21,898 bases of DNA from CAZRIP01 sp964600165 (GTDB lineage: Bacteria; Elusimicrobiota; Elusimicrobia; UBA1565; UBA9628), in contig CAZRIP010000065.1 in NCBI GenBank assembly GCA_964600165.1, positions 1-21,898 on the forward strand, in the 5' to 3' direction. The position numbers and the translations under genes were made by a program. Shown one piece after another: positions 14,623 to 21,549 of this stretch (within the stretch, counting starts at the first letter, position 1; every line of letters starts with the position of its first letter). Below the pieces are notes generated by a model, which was given only the letters and a program-made list of their open reading frames with translations, was not told the origin of the DNA and did no database searches.

Positions 14623-16907
14623 CGACGGCCTCGGTCGGCGAACATCCAAGCGTTTCCGACGAAGGCCGGCGGGACGGTCAAGCTCGGGACGCCGACGAGC
14701 TTGATGTGCTTGAGCTCTCCCGACTTGAGCACGTAGGTGTACATCCACGACGAGCGGTTGCCCTTCATCATCTCCAGCGCGGTCTCGAGCAAGCGGACGA
14801 GGGCGGCGTCGCCTCGGCGGGTCCGGGCTGGAGGCCACGCGACGCGAGCCTGTTCCGCGGCGTCCTCGAGGAAATCGGGCATGTGGCGGCGCAGGCGCTC
14901 GAAGAGAGCCCTCCGTCCATGGAGGCCGTCTCCGTCGCCGCCCGCCAAGGCGACGTTGAGCCAAAGCCCCGGCCGGAACGGAAACGGCGACCGTGATTTC
15001 TTGAGCTCGGCTAAAGCCGCGGCCGGGCGTCCCATGCGGCGATAGAGCTCCCCGCGCCAGGTCGCCAAGCGGTGCTCCTCGGCGCCGTTGGCGGACGCCA
15101 GCCTCAGATGCTTGAGCGCGCGCTCGTGCTCGCCCCGGACGGCGTAGATCCCGCACAGGCCGATGTTCGGCCACGGAAGGCCCGGGTCGAGCTTGAGGCC
15201 TTCCTTGATGAAGCGCTCGGCCTCCCCGTAGCGGCCGGCCCACAGGCAGACCTCGCCGCGCGACTCCGCGGCGTAAGGCTGATCGGGGTTTTCCCGCAGC
15301 AGCTCGTCGAATTCCGCCAGGACCCGCTCGACGCTTCCAAAGCGCAGCGCGGACTGAAGGCCCATCGTCGTCACGCGCGCGTTGTAGTGGATGTCCTCCT
15401 TGGTCGCGCGGCTCGCCGCCGGATCCCAGGCCATCGTGGCCGGGTGGCCGCGGTTGCCTTTCAAATACCCGAGCGCGCGCTCCAAGGTCTTCGCGGACGT
15501 CAGGTCGATCCCCGAAAGCTTGGCCAGGCCGAGCTGGCGCCAGGGGAGGGCCTCGTGCACGGCGGACGTCTCGGCGCTCGCGTCGCGTCCGAGCGCGAGC
15601 TTCGCCAGGGCCAGATTGATGAGCGCGCCGGCCGGCCTCTCCCAAGGCGCGAGGCCAGATAACGAGCGCTCGAGCGCGGCGATCGCCTCCTCCGTCTCGT
15701 CGAGGCGGCGCAGCGTCTCGCCGAGCCAGGCGCGCGCCAAGCGATCCTCGGGCGCCAGCGCGCAAGCCTGGCGCAGGAGCTTCGAAGCGCCGCGGTGATC
15801 GCCGGCAAGGCACGCGGCCGCTCCCTGGATCCGGAGCGCCACGGCGCAGCGAGCCGAAAGCGCCAGCGCCGCGTCGGCGGCCTCGACGGCCGGCTTGAGC
15901 CGGCCGTGCCAGAGCCTGAGCTCCGCCAAACGCGCGCGCGCCTCGACCGAGTGGGGCTCGCGCCGCGCGCAATCCTCGAGAAGAGCCAGAGCGTCCTTGA
16001 ACTCGCCTACGTCGATCAGCGTCGAGGCCGTCCACAGGGACGTGTCCGCGTCCCGCGTGCGAGCGAGCGCGGCGCGCGCGGAAGCCAGCGCCCGCGAGCG
16101 CAAGCCCGTCTTGAGCTCGTAATAGGCGCGCTGGCGCAGCGCCTCCGGATGATCCGGCGACAAGCGCAGGGCCTCCAAGCACTGCTCGAGCGCGCGGTCC
16201 GGCATGCCGACGTCGTCGTAAAACCGCGCGGCCTGGCGGCGCGTTTCAGGATCGCCCGCGCCGGCCGACAACGCCCGGGCCATCGCGTCGAGCGCCTCCT
16301 CGACGCGGCCTAGACGCGCCAAGCTCGAGGCGGCCAGGCAGTAAGCGCGCGGCTCCGCGGGGTCGAGCCGGGAAGCCTGCCGCGCCTGCGCCAAGGCGCG
16401 CGCGTGGCGCCCGAGCTGGCTTTCGACTTGCGCCGCGATCAGCCGCAGGCCGGCTCGCCGCGGCGCCGCGCGCAAGGCCCTGGCGAGCGCGCGCGACGCC
16501 TCGCCCGGCTTGCCGAAGCGCTGGGCGAGCTGGCACTCGATCTCGAGGAGCTCGGGCCGCCCCGGATCCTCGCGCTTGAGGGCCTTGCAGATCTTGAGCG
16601 CCTCGGCGCGGCGGCCGTCGTCGGCGAGCGCGCGGGCTTTGTTCAAAAGAAGGGTCGTCTTCTCGACGGGCGGCGGCGGCTCGGGCTTGCGCGCGCCTTC
16701 CGACGGCGCCAACCCGATGGCGCGGTCTATGTCTTGCTGCGCCTCGGCCGTCCGGCCGGCGGCCTTGAGCGCGAGAGCGCGCAGCATGTAGGCCTTGGCG
16801 CGGCGAGGCTCCCGCGCGATGGCCTTGTCAAAGCATCGAATGGCCTCGTGGAACGCGCCGCGGTTGAGGCGCTCCACGCCCCGGCGCAGGAGCGCCTCTG
16901 CCGTCAT
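14619..16907 (-). CDS. TPR-repeat protein, 762 aa, coupled to glycosyltransferases
   Basis: This protein is made of TPR units from its first residues (LLRRGVERLNRGAFHEAIRC, then LRALALKAAGRTAEAQQDID). It has a Pro/Glu-rich break near residue 80, and repeats continue to about residue 660. The C-terminal 100 residues differ: PFRPGLWLNVALAGGDGDG and then MMKGNRSSWMYTYVLKSGEL-KHIKL, which I do not recognise. There is no signal peptide or membrane helix. The ATG at 16907 was chosen because a TTGCCC-17-TATACT promoter ends 7 bases before it; the frame stays open far upstream, but that part is antisense to valS. It overlaps the GT-C gene by 4 bases, so a role in guiding or sensing the glycosyltransferase or its substrate is a fair inference, not shown. 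Confidence 0.85.
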   Translation of the reverse strand: MTAEALLRRGVERLNRGAFHEAIRCFDKAIAREPRRAKAYMLRALALKAAGRTAEAQQDIDRAIGLAPSEGARKPEPPPPVEKTTLLLNKARALADDGRRAEALKICKALKREDPGRPELLEIECQLAQRFGKPGEASRALARALRAAPRRAGLRLIAAQVESQLGRHARALAQARQASRLDPAEPRAYCLAASSLARLGRVEEALDAMARALSAGAGDPETRRQAARFYDDVGMPDRALEQCLEALRLSPDHPEALRQRAYYELKTGLRSRALASARAALARTRDADTSLWTASTLIDVGEFKDALALLEDCARREPHSVEARARLAELRLWHGRLKPAVEAADAALALSARCAVALRIQGAAACLAGDHRGASKLLRQACALAPEDRLARAWLGETLRRLDETEEAIAALERSLSGLAPWERPAGALINLALAKLALGRDASAETSAVHEALPWRQLGLAKLSGIDLTSAKTLERALGYLKGNRGHPATMAWDPAASRATKEDIHYNARVTTMGLQSALRFGSVERVLAEFDELLRENPDQPYAAESRGEVCLWAGRYGEAERFIKEGLKLDPGLPWPNIGLCGIYAVRGEHERALKHLRLASANGAEEHRLATWRGELYRRMGRPAAALAELKKSRSPFPFRPGLWLNVALAGGDGDGLHGRRALFERLRRHMPDFLEDAAEQARVAWPPARTRRGDAALVRLLETALEMMKGNRSSWMYTYVLKSGELKHIKLVGVPSLTVPPAFVGNAWMFADRGRR

Positions 16908-16914
16908 CAGTGGA

Positions 16915-16943
16915 AGTATAGCAGCCGTGCGATGAGTGGGCAA
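16915..16943 (-). promoter_or_regulatory. Sigma70-type promoter of the TPR-glycosyltransferase operon
   Basis: On the minus strand: TTGCCC (16938-16943), 17-base spacer, TATACT (16915-16920) preceded by GC, then 7 bases to the ATG at 16907. Spacing is ideal and predicts a leaderless message. Its -35 lies only 5 bases from the valS -10 box, so the two promoters probably compete. Confidence 0.7.
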
Positions 16944-16948
16944 GGTTT

Positions 16949-16954
16949 TATAAA
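16949..16954 (+). promoter_or_regulatory. Putative -10 box for valS (leaderless)
   Basis: TATAAA ends 7 bases before the ATG at 16962; TAAACT at 16951-16956 is an alternative. No Shine-Dalgarno precedes this ATG at a usable distance. No clear -35 is seen. The position supports 16962 rather than the ATG at 16932, which lies upstream of the box. Confidence 0.5.
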
Positions 16955-16961
16955 CTATCCC

Positions 16962-19658
16962 ATGCTCGACAAGGCCTACGACCCCAAGCCGGTCGAGGCG
17001 AAGTGGCTCGCGGCTTGGGAGAAGGCGCGGTTGTCGCGGTCGACGCCCAAGCCCGGAGCGCGGCGGTTCGTCGTCGTGATCCCGCCGCCGAACGTGACCG
17101 GCGCGCTGCATTGCGGCCACGCGCTCAATAATACCCTGCAAGACGTCCTCGTGCGCTGGCATAAGCTCGACGGCGACGAGGCGTGCTGGGTTCCCGGCAC
17201 CGATCACGGCGGCATCGCGACGCAGAACGTGATGGAAAAGCAGCTCAAGGCCGAGGGCAAGACGCGCCAGCAGCTCGGCCGGGAAGCCTTTCTCGAGCGC
17301 ATGCAGCAGTGGACGCGCGACTGCAAGAAGACGATCTTGGGCCAGCTGCGCCGGCTCGGCTGCGCGCTCGATTGGGACCGGGAAGCCTTCACGATGGACG
17401 AGCCGCGCGCCAAGTCCGTTTATGAAAGCTTCAGCCGTCTTTGGAAGAAGGGGCTCATTTACCGCGGCGAGCGCATGGTCAACTGGTGCGTGCGCTGCGG
17501 CACGGCGCTCTCCGACATCGAGGTCGAGCGCGAGGAGCGCAAGGGCGCGCTTTATCACATCCATTATCCCGCCGAGGGCGGCGGCGAGGGCGTCGTCGTG
17601 GCCACGACGCGCCCCATCACGATGTTCGGCGACACGGCCGTGGCCGTCAACCCGCGCGACAAGCGCTGGACGCACATGGTCGGCAAGAAGGTCCTCATCC
17701 CGTTCATCGACCGGCCGATCCCGGTCATCGAGGACCCTTACGTCGAGTTCGAGTTCGGCACCGGCGCGCTGAAAGTCACGCCGGCTCATGATCAGAACGA
17801 CTGGGAGATCGGGCAGCGCCACGCGCTCCCGTCGATCAAGGCCGTGGGCCCCGACGGAAAGCTCACCGAGGCGGCGGGCTCCTACGCGGGGCTCTCGCGC
17901 GAGAAGGCGCAGGACCAGGTCGTCGCCGACCTTCAAGAAAAGGGCTTTCTGCGCAAGAAGGAGGATCACAAGAGCGCGGTCCAGATCTGCTATCGCTGCG
18001 GCTCGGTGATCGAGCCGCTGCTGTCGTGGCAGTGGTTCGTCAAGATGAAGGACTTGGCCGAGCCCGCCCTCGCCGCCATCGACGACGGCGGCTTCAAGAT
18101 CCACCCGGAATCCTGGGGCAAGCCCTATCGCGAGTGGCTCGCCGGCATCCGCGACTGGTGCGTCTCCCGCCAGATCTGGTGGGGGCATCGCATCCCCGTC
18201 TGGTATTGCCGCCCGTGCAACAAGATCGACGCCGAGACGAACTTCGGCCAGCTCGCCGACGCCAAGGCCGCGGTCTCGCAAGATAAGCCAGCCAAGTGCG
18301 GCGCCTGCGGCGGCGCCGACTTCGTCCAGGACCCCGACGTGCTCGACACCTGGTTCTCGTCGGCGCTCTGGCCGTTCTCGGTCTTCGGCTGGCCGGACGA
18401 GACGCCGGACCTGAAGTTCTACTATCCGACGCAGATGCTCGTCACCGGCTACGAGATCCTTTACCTCTGGGTCGCGCGGATGCAGATGATGGGCCTGGCG
18501 TTTCTCGGCAAGGCCCCGTTCTCGGACGCGATCATCCACGGCATCGTGCGGGATAAATCCGGAAAGAAGATGTCGAAGTCCCTCGGCAACGTCATCGACC
18601 CGCTCGTGATGATGGACAAGTTCGGCACCGACGCGCTGCGCTTCTCGCTGATGATCCAGGCTCATCCGGGCAAGGACATCCCGTTCTCCGAGGACTCGAT
18701 CACGGGGAGCCGCAACTTCGCCAACAAACTGTGGAACTCCACGCGCTTCGTCTTGATGAACCTGCCGGAGCATCCGGCCAAGCCGTACAAGCTCGACGAC
18801 GTCCCGCATTGCTGCGTGGAGCTCGCGGACCGCTGGATCTTGGCCGAGTACCAAGCGGCGCTCGACGGAGCGCGCGAGAAGATGGAGCGCCACGACGTCG
18901 CGGCCGCGGCCGACGTCCTCTACGGGTTCCTGTGGGACAAGTTCTGCGACTGGTACGTCGAGCTCGCGAAGATCCGCCTTCAAGGGGCCGACTCCGACGA
19001 GAAGGAGCAGGCCCGCGCGATCCTCGTCAACGTCCTGTCCGGCACGCTCAAGGCGCTCCACCCGTTCATGCCCTTCGTCACCGAGGAGCTGTTCGCGGCG
19101 CTCAAGCCCTACACCGGCGAGACGGCCGATTTCATCCTGCGCGCGGGCGCGCCGACGCTGGCGCGCGACTGGTCGAACCCCGAGGCCGTCCAAAGCATGG
19201 GGCTCGTCATGCAGGTCGTGACGGCGATCCGCTCGATGCGCGAGCAGTTGAACGTCCCCGCCGGTCTCGCGGTCAAGGTCGTCGTGTCGGGCAAGGCCCC
19301 GGAGACCGAGGCGCTGCTCAAGGAGCACGAGGCTTATTTCAAGAGCCGCGCGCGCCTGGAGGCGATCGAGTTCGCCGCCGACGGGGGCAAGCCGGCGCAA
19401 AGCGGGACGGCCGTCGCGGGCGGGCTCAATTTTTACGTGCCGCTGGCTGGCATCATCGACTTCGACAAGGAGCGCAAGCGCCTGGAAAAAGAGATCGAGA
19501 AAGCCGCCGCCGAGGTCGCCAAGATCGCGGCCAAGGCCGAGAACCCGAACTTCGTCGCCCGCGCGCCGAAGGAAGAGGTCGAGCTCGCGAAGAGCCAGCA
19601 TCAGGCCGCGGCCGCGCGCTGCGAGCGCCTCAAAGAGACGCTCGCCTCTCTCGCCTGA
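16962..19658 (+). CDS. valS: Valine--tRNA ligase
   Basis: The 898-residue class I aminoacyl-tRNA synthetase charges tRNA-Val. It starts with the family pattern LDKAYDPKPVEAKWLAAWE. The HIGH motif appears as HCGH at 50-53, followed by ALNNTLQDVLVRW and PGTDHGGIATQ. The CP1 editing domain contains TTRPITMFGDTAVAVNP and TPAHDQND, which marks ValS rather than IleS or LeuS. KMSKS is at 536-540, and the anticodon-binding domain and the C-terminal coiled coil (ERKRLEKEIEKAAAEVAKI) are complete. Length is normal for a bacterial ValRS. I chose ATG 16962 over 16932 because the family N-terminus begins there and a -10 box sits 7 bases upstream. The stop overlaps the next gene by one base (TGATG). Confidence 0.97.
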   Translation: MLDKAYDPKPVEAKWLAAWEKARLSRSTPKPGARRFVVVIPPPNVTGALHCGHALNNTLQDVLVRWHKLDGDEACWVPGTDHGGIATQNVMEKQLKAEGKTRQQLGREAFLERMQQWTRDCKKTILGQLRRLGCALDWDREAFTMDEPRAKSVYESFSRLWKKGLIYRGERMVNWCVRCGTALSDIEVEREERKGALYHIHYPAEGGGEGVVVATTRPITMFGDTAVAVNPRDKRWTHMVGKKVLIPFIDRPIPVIEDPYVEFEFGTGALKVTPAHDQNDWEIGQRHALPSIKAVGPDGKLTEAAGSYAGLSREKAQDQVVADLQEKGFLRKKEDHKSAVQICYRCGSVIEPLLSWQWFVKMKDLAEPALAAIDDGGFKIHPESWGKPYREWLAGIRDWCVSRQIWWGHRIPVWYCRPCNKIDAETNFGQLADAKAAVSQDKPAKCGACGGADFVQDPDVLDTWFSSALWPFSVFGWPDETPDLKFYYPTQMLVTGYEILYLWVARMQMMGLAFLGKAPFSDAIIHGIVRDKSGKKMSKSLGNVIDPLVMMDKFGTDALRFSLMIQAHPGKDIPFSEDSITGSRNFANKLWNSTRFVLMNLPEHPAKPYKLDDVPHCCVELADRWILAEYQAALDGAREKMERHDVAAAADVLYGFLWDKFCDWYVELAKIRLQGADSDEKEQARAILVNVLSGTLKALHPFMPFVTEELFAALKPYTGETADFILRAGAPTLARDWSNPEAVQSMGLVMQVVTAIRSMREQLNVPAGLAVKVVVSGKAPETEALLKEHEAYFKSRARLEAIEFAADGGKPAQSGTAVAGGLNFYVPLAGIIDFDKERKRLEKEIEKAAAEVAKIAAKAENPNFVARAPKEEVELAKSQHQAAAARCERLKETLASLA

Positions 19659-20215
19659 TGCTTCAAGTCCTTCTGGCCTTGTCGCTGCGCGCGTTCGCCC
19701 AGGCTCCTGCCCCGGCGGCGGCCCCAGCCCCGGCGCCCGCGGTATCGACCGACACGGTCCAAAGCTCCTCGGCCACGGCCCCGGCCGTCGCGCCCACGGC
19801 GCCGGCCGTCGCGCCGACGGCGCCGACGCCGCCGGCGCCTGCGCCCAAGCCCGTCCAGCCGATCCAGGTCCGCATCCACCCCGACGCGCGCGATTGGGAG
19901 CCCGTATCCTTAACCGCGGGCTCCGAGCCCGAGAAGGCGTCGACGCATTTTTCGCGCCGCCTCAAGAGGCACGTGACCAAGAAAGCGACGGCCGCCGCGG
20001 CCACGGGCGACAGCGAGGCGTCGGCCTCCGTCGAGAGCGAGAAGCTCGTCGTCACTTACAAAGGCGAGTCCTCGCGCGCTGCGTCCGCCGCGCGCGTCCA
20101 TCCGGCCGGCGGCGAGGACAAGATGCTGATCGTGAGCGTCTATCCGAAGTCGCTCGCCCCGCTGCGCAAGCACCTCGAGGCGCGCTTCCTGATCCAGGAG
20201 GGATATCTCGAGTAG
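19658..20215 (+). CDS. Secreted Pro/Ala-rich protein, cut by in-frame TAG
   Basis: The 185-residue product begins with a signal peptide (MLQVLLALSLRAFAQ, cleavage likely after AFA). A Pro/Ala-rich linker follows, then a basic domain (IQVRIHPDARDWEPVSLTAG, STHFSRRLKRHVTKK) and a more folded stretch with MLIVSVYPKSLAPLRKHLEA. It ends at a TAG after IQEGYLE, but the same frame stays open for another 81 codons with similar codon use. The protein may therefore be the front part of a broken or recently interrupted gene of about 267 codons. The ATG shares one base with the valS stop, so translation is coupled. I recognise no family. It is exported or envelope-located by inference. Confidence 0.65.
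   Translation: MLQVLLALSLRAFAQAPAPAAAPAPAPAVSTDTVQSSSATAPAVAPTAPAVAPTAPTPPAPAPKPVQPIQVRIHPDARDWEPVSLTAGSEPEKASTHFSRRLKRHVTKKATAAAATGDSEASASVESEKLVVTYKGESSRAASAARVHPAGGEDKMLIVSVYPKSLAPLRKHLEARFLIQEGYLE
19781..19822 (+). repeat. 21-nt tandem duplication in the Pro/Ala linker
   Basis: Two back-to-back 21-base units (19781-19801 and 19802-19822) differ at one position and encode PAVAPTA twice. They sit in the disordered linker after the signal peptide, so copy-number change would only alter linker length. Confidence 0.7.
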
Positions 20216-20461
20216 GTCAAGGTCGCGGCGGTGACGATCTCGCCGGGCCCGGGCGTCAAGCAGGAGGACGAGGACTCGTACACGCTCGAAAAGAAAGGCG
20301 TCGCGTTCAGCGAGGACTTCCCCGCGAGCGCGAAGGCGTGGGTCGCGGCCATCTCGCTCAAGCCCGGAAACCTCGAGGCCGGCGGCGTCGAGCGCGCCGA
20401 TTTCGTCAACGACGATCTGCGCCTGACGAGCTTCGGTTGGAACGTCAAGCTCAAGCGCTGA
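20216..20461 (+). pseudogene. Downstream half of the TAG-interrupted gene
   Basis: Directly after the TAG at 20213-20215 and in the same frame, 81 codons remain open to TGA: VKVAAVTISPGPGVKQEDED, then a stretch ending DLRLTSFGWNVKLKR. Composition and codon use look like real coding sequence continuing from the upstream part. A GTG at 20231 could start a separate 76-residue protein, but it has no ribosome binding site at a useful distance. The likelier readings are one gene broken by a point change (GAG or CAG to TAG) or an assembly error. It ends 3 bases before the convergent membrane-protein gene. Confidence 0.5.
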
Positions 20462-20464
20462 CGA

Positions 20465-20794
20465 CTAGTCCAGCGAGAATCCCAACCCGACGAGCAGCGC
20501 CCCGATCCCGACGTGCAGGATCAGATCGGCGGACTTCCAGAGGAACCAATCCGCGGGGAACCAGCCGAGCTGCTGGGCCAGCGCTTGATAGAGGTCGATC
20601 GCGCCGAACCCGATATTGAAGGCTTTCGAGCCGCGGCGCCCGACGGAGCAGGCGATGCCGATCGCGCCGAAGGCGATGTGGAAGAGGTCGTAGGGCGTCG
20701 CCGAGCTCATCGGCGAAGGCGCGTGCGTGAGGCCGACCAAGCCGGTCGCGACGAGCACGAAGCCGAAAAGCGCGGCAAGCCTCCGGTTATTCAA
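20465..20794 (-). CDS. Small four-helix membrane protein (DUF4383-like)
   Basis: The 109-residue protein has four hydrophobic segments: LAALFGFVLVATGLVGL (about 6-22), DLFHIAFGAIGIAC (about 36-49), FNIGFGAIDLYQALA (about 59-73) and ADLILHVGIGALLVGLGF (about 89-106). The repeated pattern of His in a helix followed by Gly-Ala pairs (LFHIAFGAIG and LILHVGIGALL) resembles DUF4383-type membrane proteins of unknown function; this is recognition from memory and tentative. The start is a TTG that overlaps the stop of the dioxygenase gene as TTGA, giving coupled translation. It is the last gene of that operon. Confidence 0.7.
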   Translation of the reverse strand: MNNRRLAALFGFVLVATGLVGLTHAPSPMSSATPYDLFHIAFGAIGIACSVGRRGSKAFNIGFGAIDLYQALAQQLGWFPADWFLWKSADLILHVGIGALLVGLGFSLD

Positions 20795-21549
20795 CGCGCC
20801 GCGATCCTCGGGCGCGCGTAGTCGAGCATCAGCTGCTCGGCCTTGTCGAGCTCCTTATCGCCGATCTCCCAGGCCTTCGCCGGCTCGAGCAGCTTCTCGA
20901 GCTTCATGAAGAGCGCGTCGTCGATGAACGGCGTGACCTTGCCGCTTTGGTACTCGTTCTCCTTTTCCTGATAGAGGCCGAGGAACGTCTTGTCGCGGAA
21001 GAAGACCTGGCGCTTCTCGATCTTGTCGAGCACGGCCGGGTTCGGGTCGCGCTGAACGAACTCGAAGAAGATGCCGGACGGCGCCGCGCCGGGGAGCTTC
21101 CACTCGCCGGAAAAGACTTGGATCAGGTCCTCGTCGCCGTCTTTGAGGATCGGCGTGATGAAGTTGACGCCGCGCTCGAGGCAGTGCTCGTGAAACGCGA
21201 GAAGGTCCGGAGTGCGCAGCGCGATGTGCTGCCAGTGCGCCGAGCCGCCGCGGTTCTTTAAGATCTCGCGCACGTGCGAGCGCTGCTTGTCGGGCTCGGT
21301 TGGCTGCACGACGGCGATGATCGAGCTGTCGAGGCCCTTCTTTCCTTCATACTTGCCGACTCGCGCGGCGAAGGTCATCGACTTTTCTTCCTTCTCGCCG
21401 GGCCAGACGCGGCGTTTGTTATAGATGACGTCCTCCAAATCGACGCCGAGGACGATCCGGAAAAGGGCGTAGGTCACCTTGTAGAAGCGAGGCTCGACGA
21501 GGAAGGTCATGTGGTCGACGACCAAGTTCTGGAAAGGCTGCTTCTTCAT
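20791..21549 (-). CDS. Half-length HPPD-type VOC dioxygenase
   Basis: The 252-residue protein resembles only the C-terminal catalytic half of 4-hydroxyphenylpyruvate dioxygenase. The three iron ligands seem present: His13 in VVDHMTFLV, His108 in HWQHIALRT and Glu163 in GIFFEFVQRD. The last is very close to the family's FFEFIQR. Full-length HPPDs are about 350-390 residues with an extra N-terminal domain that is absent here. HPPD turns 4-hydroxyphenylpyruvate into homogentisate in tyrosine breakdown, but a different 2-oxo-acid substrate is possible given the missing half. The region after 170 is a divergent helical tail. The ATG overlaps the stop of the flavin-reductase-like gene (ATGA). Iron dependence is inferred from the ligands. 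Confidence 0.78.
   Translation of the reverse strand: MKKQPFQNLVVDHMTFLVEPRFYKVTYALFRIVLGVDLEDVIYNKRRVWPGEKEEKSMTFAARVGKYEGKKGLDSSIIAVVQPTEPDKQRSHVREILKNRGGSAHWQHIALRTPDLLAFHEHCLERGVNFITPILKDGDEDLIQVFSGEWKLPGAAPSGIFFEFVQRDPNPAVLDKIEKRQVFFRDKTFLGLYQEKENEYQSGKVTPFIDDALFMKLEKLLEPAKAWEIGDKELDKAEQLMLDYARPRIAAR

Noticed and set aside
14623..16182. Minus-strand extension of the GT-C gene to more than 1000 residues
   Set aside because: It is an out-of-frame reading of the upstream TPR gene; the GT-C protein starts at the ATGA overlap at 14622.
16404..16961. Plus-strand extension of valS upstream of 16962
   Set aside because: Antisense to the TPR gene; the family N-terminus begins at 16962, 7 bases after a -10 box.
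16908..19601. Minus-strand open frame extending the 762-aa TPR protein upstream to about 1660 residues
   Set aside because: It runs antisense through all of valS and has Arg/Leu/Asp-rich shadow composition. The TPR repeats begin right after the ATG at 16907, which has its own promoter.
20213..20215. Amber codon recoding (pyrrolysine or TAG-to-sense code change)
   Set aside because: TAG ends many intact genes here (era, slipin, GT-C, SGNH, TPR), so it works as a normal stop.
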